Of a stretch of 64,000 bases of DNA, positions 57,701 through 64,000 are shown in pieces. The stretch is from Hyalella azteca (Eukaryota > Arthropoda > Malacostraca > Amphipoda > Hyalellidae). The notes under the pieces were generated by a model. That model was not told the DNA's origin. It saw nothing but the letters and a program-made list of their open reading frames with translations, and ran no database searches. Numbering within the stretch: the stretch's first letter is position 1; each line of letters begins with the position of its first letter. Location of the stretch: contig NW_025935997.1 in NCBI RefSeq assembly GCF_000764305.2, forward strand, positions 143,498-207,497, written 5' to 3'. Both the position numbers and the translations under genes were made by a program.

Positions 57701-59248
57701 AATTGTTTCCTCCTGCCTTAGGTGTACTCCTTCGACCCCACCATGAGCGACCCAGAGCACATCCGAGGCAAGAGGGTTCACTTCTACCCTTTGGGCCTCG
57801 GCGGTGTCACCCAAGAAGTCACCATTGGCTTCTCCAAATGCAAGGCGAGCTACCACCGACTTATATTACAAATGATATTCTTGATGTTTTTGCATAGAGG
57901 TGTACTAAAATATCATAAACTTATTATTTTTTACGTAAAGGATATTAAAGCAAATTGAGCAATGGGAAATTGATATTGACGGAATTTATAGTCGAAATGG
58001 ATCTACTATAATGGACGTGTAATTTTGCAGCAACTTTTTCTCAGCTCCAAAATGATGATCCTGAACCTTCCCAATAATAATATTAGACTCTAAAATGACA
58101 AGAAAAGCCTTTGAGCTTAAAAATTTTCTGTTGTAAGCCTAAAGAAGATTTGTTAGCGATCGAGCAGATTTTCTTACAGTTCGTAAAAGTTCTGGTTGCC
58201 GTGAGCCTATTTAAAAATTTATGATGTCTGAATAGTTATTTGAATCGTGTAATACGAACTAAGCATTTGCGTTCATGTTACTTGTTGAAACAAGTAACAA
58301 GAACTGTTGCCGCGTTCGTAAAAAAGTTGAAATGTTTCTACTAATCAATTCGCTCCACACTAACCAGGACACCACGGCAATGATCGGTAAGACGACGAGC
58401 TATTTAAACGTTCATTCAAATCCTAGCAATGATCGACAGGATGAAATATCTAATCGTTTGTTCATTGATCGTGCAGGTCCTCTCTACCGCAACATCCCAG
58501 CAACGATCAATAGGATGATCTAGCTAATCGTTTGTTCATTGATCGTGCAGGTGCTAACCTATCGTGACATCCTAGCAAAGATCGGCAAGACGAACTCAGT
58601 TATCGACTACATAAAGGTCGACATCGAGGGCTACGAGGTTGACTTCCTAGAGAACGTGCTTTACGACGACCAGGAACTACTCTTCAGAATCAAACAGATC
58701 GGCATGGAACTACACCCATGTGAGTTTTATTTTCGGAGCTTGCTTTGTATGAACCGAAATATCAGAATTAAAGTTAATCTTAAAATTTCTATTTATTTTC
58801 CGTCAGTAGTTGATTTGTAAGGCAAAACCCAGTACATTATTGACCGATAGCCTTTTTGGTTAAGGTCGTCCCAATTGGATCTACGATTAAGTTTCTCAGA
58901 ATTTATGCAATCGCATATAATTTTATCACGATAAAATTCAATTATTTATCCTTTAAAAAGCATGTATAAAGGAGTGAGGATACCTCATTTCTGATTATGT
59001 GTTAAAGCAATGAGTTGCCTGAGAAGTGGCCTTCATGATTCTTTTTTTTTTCAGCGATTTTCATAACTGAAATGTCGGCGGCAAAGGAGAAGTACTGGCG
59101 GCTCGTCCACAAGCTGCGAAGTTTAGGTTTCACACCGATATTCGGTGAGCCCATTCCTATATGGTACCTCTCATTGACGTACGATGGAAAAACAGAATCG
59201 TGTTGTTATGAAATTGTATGGATTAATAACCGCTTTGTGAAAAAATGA
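51750..59248 (+). CDS. METTL24-like membrane-anchored methyltransferase, copy 3 (7 exons, 318 aa)
   Basis: Exons: 51750-51907, 53678-53721, 53823-53923, 55608-55775, 57722-57844, 58551-58719, 59055-59248; the 957-nt frame is open. The N-terminus and anchor equal copy 1. The NVT sequon, SFGISNEWSFDDAM, VYSFDPTM and IKVDIEGYEVDFLENVLYDD are kept, and the product ends FVKK. Exon 5 ends aag|gcgagc (GC donor). Introns 3 and 4 are enlarged by transposon insertions. Intron 1 holds the minisatellite with the adapter artefact, but no coding exon is touched. Confidence 0.87.
52045..52575. repeat. 15-bp minisatellite in intron 1 of copy 3
   Basis: About 34 units of gggtaactcacctca and variants, the longest of the three arrays. 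It is interrupted at 52,321-52,339 by a synthetic transposase mosaic end, so the length may be an assembly product. Confidence 0.93.
52321..52339 (+). other. Tn5/Nextera mosaic-end sequence (library adapter contamination)
   Basis: AGATGTGTATAAGAGACAG is an exact match to the 19-bp transposase mosaic end used in tagmentation libraries. It sits inside the minisatellite, with repeat sequence on both sides. It is not native sequence. Confidence 0.97.
54262..55447. mobile_element. Compound insertion in intron 3 of copy 3
   Basis: Copies 1 and 2 lack this segment. It holds a CCGT MITE (54,279-54,412), two mariner 3' ends facing outward (54,421-54,630 minus; 54,755-54,925 plus), a short GATGCA-rich tandem repeat between them, and two diverged units of the dispersed repeat seen at 41.4 kb. 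Confidence 0.8.
54421..54925. mobile_element. Inverted pair of mariner 3' ends around a 28-bp tandem repeat
   Basis: The right piece encodes EFYKEGIQKLVPRYYKGLNI and HENYVEK before a stop at about 54,877, the usual mariner transposase C-terminus. The left piece is the same region on the other strand. Between them, 54,640-54,720 has two and a half units of gatgcatttgatgcatcaag plus tgca(a/g)tgt. Confidence 0.82.
56150..57491. mobile_element. 1,342-bp insertion in intron 4 of copy 3, family unknown
   Basis: Ends CCCTATCAAAGTTTTGA and the complement CCCTGTCAAAATTTAG are imperfect inverted repeats. Flanking AT at 56,148-56,149 and 57,492-57,493 is the apparent 2-bp target duplication, confirmed by the empty site in copies 1 and 2 (ttcaatcaaa). 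No transposase was found. Its centre (56.74-57.23 kb) is a degenerate repeat of about 25 bp around acgcaatgcaagcgtgttga. Confidence 0.75.
58430..58550 (+). repeat. Iterated exon 6 acceptor units, copy 3
   Basis: Two shortened units (ttgatcgtgcag|gtcctctaccgcaacat and the real exon 6 acceptor) lie in a row. This is the shorter counterpart of the array in copy 1. Confidence 0.7.
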
Positions 59249-60039
59249 ATTTTTATTCAAAGTTTATAACAAAACAATTTCTATGAGACATTTCGCATTT
59301 TAGTTAAAACCATAAGGGTATGAATCACAAATGCAAGTCGTTAGGAATGATACTAATAGAAGTATGGTACACGCTACAAAATATATAACGAGTAATGCGA
59401 ATCACGCTTGTTCAATTTCAATTGTTTTTCATAATGTGCAATTTACCGCGTTTAAAATAAAAATAATTGAAGCGTATCTAATTCTTCATTGTAACTTAAT
59501 CATGTGACAACCTCCACATCATAGCATGTGAACTCTCTTAAAAAACAATAAATTTCACGATCACATTCGGGTTCTCTTATTGGCTGTGGGAGTTCAAATG
59601 AAAGCTTAATACGGCATAGATGTCGAGACCATAAATTGCCTTAAATGTTGCAAGCAAAGCGATGTATGATTTTAATGCAAACGATGATCTCGATAAAAAA
59701 AATGGTAATTAACTTACATAAAAATTCCTTAATCTAGATAAATTTAATCGAATGACTTTGCTGATTGCAAAATTGTTGTGTTTAGAGCACGCAGGTGCAT
59801 TTTATTATTTTTTTTTTCAATGTCGAAACATTCAGGATTAGTGTTAATCTCGGCAATTCTATACCTAATGGGAGGAAAATAATAAAATACGATTTATTGA
59901 GAACAATGAAATGTGTCTTAGTGTATCTACATCCTTATTAGACATTTGCATTTTTATGCTGTGTTTCTATTTCTAATAGAAACATATTATATTTTTATAT
60001 GTAAAACCTCTTAGCAAGAAATATTTTTTAGGTAACATT

Positions 60040-60680
60040 ACACAGGACTTCCAATTTACACTTAATGAATATGGGCACGAGTGGAGGTTCTACCCTCCAT
60101 ATTGGAGGGACAAGGCACCATGAAGAGCTTTAAGCGAGCACTACGCGTTAGTTTTCGCAGCTCACCTCCGTGAATGCAGAACCAGCAAGTTCGGTGTCGC
60201 AGCGTAGCCATGGTCCGCCGGTCCGTGGGCGCCGTGACGACAGTTCTTCATGCCGTGCTGACGGGAAGTCGCTCATGGTAGGGCCCAAGTCCCGGACGCA
60301 TCAGAGATAGTACCAGTGTGGTCCGCCGTGACCTCATCACCGCCCAAAGGGTAGCCACCGCCGAACCCCGATCGCTCCACAAGTCTCTACTGCTTCATAG
60401 AGACCGTACTAAAACACAAGTTCGTATCCGACATCTTGACGTCGACGAAGGCTGAAGATGAAGAGATGATTATTCCTGTGTGCTGCCTGAATGAACGTTA
60501 GAGTGGGACCGCTTGCTAGGACGCGGAACAGGGGCAGAGAAGTTTTGTCTTTAGAGTCGTTGTAATAGAAATAAGGAAGGCTTAGCTGCAAAACTGCTAC
60601 GTGTGCTCGAAAGTATGAAGAAATTTAAAGCTTAGTTAATAAAGACATTAAATCTGAATTATAAAATTGGAAGTCCGGTC
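60040..60680. mobile_element. Possible insertion with short inverted ends
   Basis: GGACTTCCAATTT at 60,050 is inverted at 60,664-60,676 (AAATTGGAAGTCC). The interior is GC-richer than its surroundings and has no recognisable protein. Target duplications are not clear, so this is tentative. Confidence 0.35.
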
Positions 60681-60759
60681 AAATGGTTCGAGGCATTAAT
60701 TTTATAAATCGCCGAGCTACCAAAACTAAGTGAAGGTAGGAAGATACCTTCAGTTTTCT

Positions 60760-61760
60760 ACAACATCTTTCATGAAACGTCGTACTGACGTTACAATGCA
60801 ACGTTGAATCAATGTTTCTACTACGACGTTGCTGCAACGTTGAATTCTATGGTTGAATCGATGTTGAAATAATTACCTATTACAACGTTGAGATCGCGGT
60901 GAAAAGAGGTCTAGAATGAAAATTGAAGCAACGTCTCCCATGAAACGGCGTACTGACGTTACAATGCAACGTTGAACAAATGTTACTACTACGACATTGC
61001 TGCAACGTCTAATTCTCTGGTTGATCAACGTTGAAGAATCAACCTGTTTTTCGTCCGTAGCAGGATTCGAACCTTGAATCGCTGGAGACCGCACGGCGCC
61101 TTAGCAATCTTGACCACGGTAGCTCGCGTGCATGAGCAATAGAAATAAGCTGACGAATTGTTCGACTCTTTGAAAATTGAACTGCATTCTCTGGTCAAAA
61201 ATCGTATACTTATATATGTATGTATTTCATTCAATGCTGGTGTGTATAGTATAGAACATTAGTTCTATACTGGTAAATAGCTAAACATTCAACGTACCGA
61301 TATCGACCATTTTTCAACTTTGAAATAAGGTTGTTTTACGTCCTTTCTAGTTTTAGTCAGATTTCGACGTTGATCGGATGTTTAATTTTGGTTGTTCACC
61401 ATTTCAACCTGAAATCAACATTGATTCAACGTTTAGAACTTAGTAAAAATTCAACGTACCAATATCGACGTTGTTTCAGAGTTGAAATTAAGTTGTTTAA
61501 CGTCCGTTCTAGTTTTGGTCAGATTTCGACGTTGATCGGACGTTTAATTTTGGTTGTTCAGTATTTCAACCTGAAATCCACATTGATTCAACGTTTAAAC
61601 CTTAGTAGAAATTCAACGTACCAATATCGACGTTATTTCAACGTTGAAATAAGATTGTTTTACGTCCCTTCTAGTGTTGGTCAGATTTCGACGTTGATAT
61701 GACGTTTAATTTTGGTTGTTCAACATTTCAACCTGGATTCAACCAATAATCAACGTTGTT
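60760..61760. repeat. Two tandem-repeat families rich in caacgttga words
   Basis: 60,765-61,030 holds two copies of a unit of about 180 bp (catgaaacg(t/g)cgtactgacg). 61,330-61,740 holds three copies of about 138 bp (cagatttcgacgttgat, caacctgaaatc). The latter gives an open frame with a repeated 46-residue unit, which I do not read as a gene. Confidence 0.75.
61040..61118 (-). other. tRNA-like sequence, probably a SINE head
   Basis: On the minus strand, ACCGTGGTCAAGATTGCTAA resembles an A-box region, and GGTTCGAATCC is a good B box, with matching spacing. The ends do not give a clean acceptor stem that I can verify, so I treat it as a tRNA-derived repeat rather than a working tRNA gene. Confidence 0.45.
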
Positions 61761-62016
61761 TCAACGTCAGAAGCCTGATGGGATAGGAATGCGTGCGAGC
61801 GCAGGCACGTGTCGGGCTGGACCACCGTACACCCTCACAACAGTGCACGTGTCATCAATGAGCTTTGACTACTGCCAGCAAATTCTTTGCTCTTTACAGC
61901 GCGATCTTAAAAACAAATAAACATAAAACATTATGATGTGCCATTAATTTTAAATATATTTCCATGTAACTTGATTTCATTTTCTGCTTCAAGGAAGGAC
62001 GTGGTTATTGTAAAAT

Positions 62017-62914
62017 TCATCAGGAATTTAAAAGCAAAGAAAACAGCCAGAATATTAACCATTTCTTAAGAATGAAAACGTTTCGGAGTCCAGCTCCATC
62101 GTCAGTTCGAAGTTCAAAACCTATAAGAAAAGATGTCGCAATTGATTTATACTCAAATTAAGAAATTCATGTCAAGGCAATATAATGAAGTTGTTCCCGA
62201 TTGTGACAGTAGGAACCTGATTTACTGTTCTTTTCCCTACTTCGGTAAAGCATCTGAGACCATGGCTAAGGAATTGAAAGATTTGATCAATAAATATCTT
62301 CCGAATGTATATCTGCAGGTGATATTGGTGAATAACTTCAAAATCGGTTCGTTCTTTAACTATAAAGATGCTCTCCCTCTTTTTATGCGTTCGTCCCTAG
62401 TATATAGATACAGTTGTGCGCAGTGCGCATCAGCGTACGTCGGTATGACGTCTCGCAATTTTTACACTAGGCTGGCGGAGCATAAAGGCAGAAGTTTTAG
62501 AACGGGAACTTTACTTGCGCATCCTCCTCATTCAGCTGTGCGCGTCCATGCCGAGCAGTGCAATGTTCCGGTGTCCGATAGTGATTTTAGAGTTCTGGCT
62601 TACACGACCGGTGTTACTGACCTACGAATTTTAGAATCTCTGTATATTTTTAAACAGAAACCTCGGTTAAATGCAGCCTTCAGCTCCTATCCCCTTGAAA
62701 TTGTTAATAGATAGGTCTGTCTCCTTATGTGTATTTGTTTTTATTTTTGTCAATTTATGTTCTTATCTTCGATGTGAATTTAGTTTTCTAATTGATTCTG
62801 CTTTTCTTATAGGTTTTGAACTTTGAACTGACGATGGAGCTGGACTCCGAAACGTTTTCATTCTCAAGAAATGGTTAATATTCTGGCTGTTTTCTTTGCT
62901 TTTAAATTCCTGAT
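62017..62914 (+). mobile_element. Penelope-like retroelement 3' part with inverted arms
   Basis: An ORF with a GIY-YIG domain lies between inverted arms of about 115 bp (62,017-62,132 and 62,801-62,914). The arms share caggaatttaaaagcaaag and gtccagctccatcgtcagtt. Each arm carries a hammerhead-like core (CTGACGA..GAAAC at 62,828-62,853 on plus; the complement at 62,080-62,105). The reverse transcriptase is absent. Confidence 0.8.
62133..62714 (+). CDS. Penelope-like element C-terminal protein with GIY-YIG endonuclease, 5'-truncated
   Basis: The 193-residue frame reads NLIYCSFPYFGKASETMAKE, then a VNNFKIGSFFNYKD block and MRSSLVYRYSC. The GIY-YIG-type core is YVGMTSRNFYTRLAEHKGRS, with a later HAEQCNVPVSDSDFRVL and DLRILESLYIFKQKPRLNAA. 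Two Cys of the CxxC type precede the YVG motif, as in Penelope endonucleases. The upstream reverse transcriptase is lost, so the ATG at 62,133 is probably not an original start. The frame is intact from there to the stop. Confidence 0.85.
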   Translation: MSQLIYTQIKKFMSRQYNEVVPDCDSRNLIYCSFPYFGKASETMAKELKDLINKYLPNVYLQVILVNNFKIGSFFNYKDALPLFMRSSLVYRYSCAQCASAYVGMTSRNFYTRLAEHKGRSFRTGTLLAHPPHSAVRVHAEQCNVPVSDSDFRVLAYTTGVTDLRILESLYIFKQKPRLNAAFSSYPLEIVNR

Positions 62915-64000
62915 TAACTTGCGATTTAAGCAATCTAGTAATTTTATTACTTGTAAAATTCATCTTGCAGAAAAATTAATTTAGGCTTTGGTACCCATTC
63001 TTTCAACTAAATAACATATTTTATTCAACTTGTGATAAATAAAGTGAACAAATTATATTAATAGAATACAACTTAGATGTGCATAGACCAGGGCAGATAC
63101 GCCACGGAAACAAAAGGTGCTATAGGCAGCTCAGCAGTTCCCTCACACCCCTCCCTTCTCCCCCACCTCCGATGAGCGGGTATCCCATTTGGTAATGTGA
63201 GCCGCTGCTTTAAGAGGCCGGTGGAGCGGCCGCCAGGCGCGTTAATCCCTATGAGGGTTCTTAACAATGAAGGCAACCAATAACTCTCCTCCTAAATAAG
63301 ATACAAGTCTGAAATTTGGAATGGTGATCTGGCTAATTATTTCCAATTAAAGGACAGTAAGATATATTATGTAAACTATGTATTATCACTTTTATCACGA
63401 ACAAAAATTTTAAACCATATAAAGATCGTAAAATGAGCGACTTTTTCCAGCGCGACAACATTTTCTAACATTTTCGCGACACAAGTTAATTTAACTATTT
63501 ATTCTTCATTGATCTCTACACAAAGCATTTCTGAATCATTCTCTTAGCATTAGATATTAGTCGACATTATTCGTGGTGAGTGAAAATTCCGTAGATTTAA
63601 GCAAGACCTGACCAATTGTGGTACCGGGTGTAGGCGCAGCCTACCCTATATGGCAATAAATCGTCTGTCGTTCAAGGTAAACATTCCTTCTTCCCTCCCT
63701 CTTCTCTTCGCAGTTCCTTTCGACCAGCTTTCAAAGCCCTTGTCTAAAGCTGCGGAGTCTTTTAAAGGGTCTAAACTAACAATGCATGTTTCCATGCATC
63801 TTCAATAATATGAAAATGTTGTTAAGGTGATCGTAAATGAGCATCATGCGTTAGGATGATTACGAAGAGTTAATCGAAATAATGTTTTAAATTATGAAGT
63901 GACCGAATGCATAAACAGCACAATTTAATATAAAATTTCCCATTTGCTACCACACGAACGATTATTTTAATGCAAATTATTGAATTAAATGAGCTAGAAT
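62915..64000. other. Unassigned sequence to window end
   Basis: No gene recognised. 63,090-63,260 is GC-richer (ccagggcagat, cccttctccccc, gcggccgccaggcgc) and could be a repeat fragment. The rest is AT-rich with no structure that I could support. Confidence 0.35.

Larger units (their letters stand above)
49508..60035 (+). repeat. Duplicated block 3 carrying METTL24-like copy 3
   Basis: Matches block 1 from cttggtgttaaattccggtt to ttttttaggtaaca. Block-specific insertions are about 290 bp at 49.69-49.98 kb, about 1.2 kb in intron 3, and 1,342 bp in intron 4. Without these, its length is close to block 1. Confidence 0.88.

Noticed and set aside
61040..61118. Functional tRNA gene on the minus strand
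   Set aside because: A and B boxes are present, but I could not verify a full cloverleaf; it sits in repeats and more likely heads a SINE.
61331..61702. Frame with a 46-residue repeat
   Set aside because: Generated by the 138-bp tandem repeat, with no protein family resemblance.

Overview
This window looks like AT-rich, repeat-laden animal nuclear DNA. Genes are split by GT-AG introns, and the rest is mostly transposable-element debris of metazoan types: mariner, Tc1-like, hAT, piggyBac, Polinton, Penelope-like, LINE and tRNA-derived SINE. The gene content and mobile-element mix suggest an invertebrate, probably an arthropod and possibly a crustacean. That assignment is inference; no single feature proves it.

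The left end (about 2.6-5.5 kb) holds two very small split genes on the + strand, each coding for a single-pass membrane protein. The first (68 aa) resembles the mitochondrial outer-membrane microprotein PIGBOS1. The second (61 aa) is unrecognised. From 6 to 13 kb there is a dense patch of mobile-element fragments: an LTR-element start, a LINE piece, a hAT element with perfect 8-bp target duplications, a SINE inside a fold-back element, and a Penelope-like fragment carrying a small MITE.

The main content is three tandem, same-strand copies of a seven-exon METTL24-like methyltransferase gene (14,995-19,977; 30,919-36,644; 51,750-59,248). Each copy is open from start to stop once spliced (326, 318 and 318 aa). 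Each encodes a short basic N-terminus, one membrane anchor, an N-glycosylation sequon, and a methyltransferase fold with an LK(V/I)DIEG motif. The copies lie in duplicated blocks that also share flanks and introns. All three carry a 15-bp minisatellite in intron 1 and an apparent GC-AG fifth intron. Because the blocks are paralogous, each provides empty sites for insertions in the others. These show a mariner after copy 2 (itself split by a hAT), a Tc1-like fold-back in intron 4 of copy 2, a MITE upstream of copy 1, and two compound insertions in introns 3 and 4 of copy 3.

Between copies 1 and 2 (20.7-29.4 kb) lie a decayed Polinton/Maverick on the minus strand, minisatellites, LINE and Ty3/gypsy fragments and a second SINE. 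Between copies 2 and 3 (39.6-49.5 kb) lie dispersed repeats, a 33-bp minisatellite ending in a 146-N gap, and a long decayed LINE. That LINE is interrupted by an internally deleted piggyBac flanked by TTAA. The right end (60-64 kb) has fold-back and tandem repeats and a Penelope-like C-terminal ORF between inverted arms that carry hammerhead-like motifs. One assembly artefact is clear: an exact Tn5/Nextera mosaic-end sequence inside the copy-3 minisatellite.
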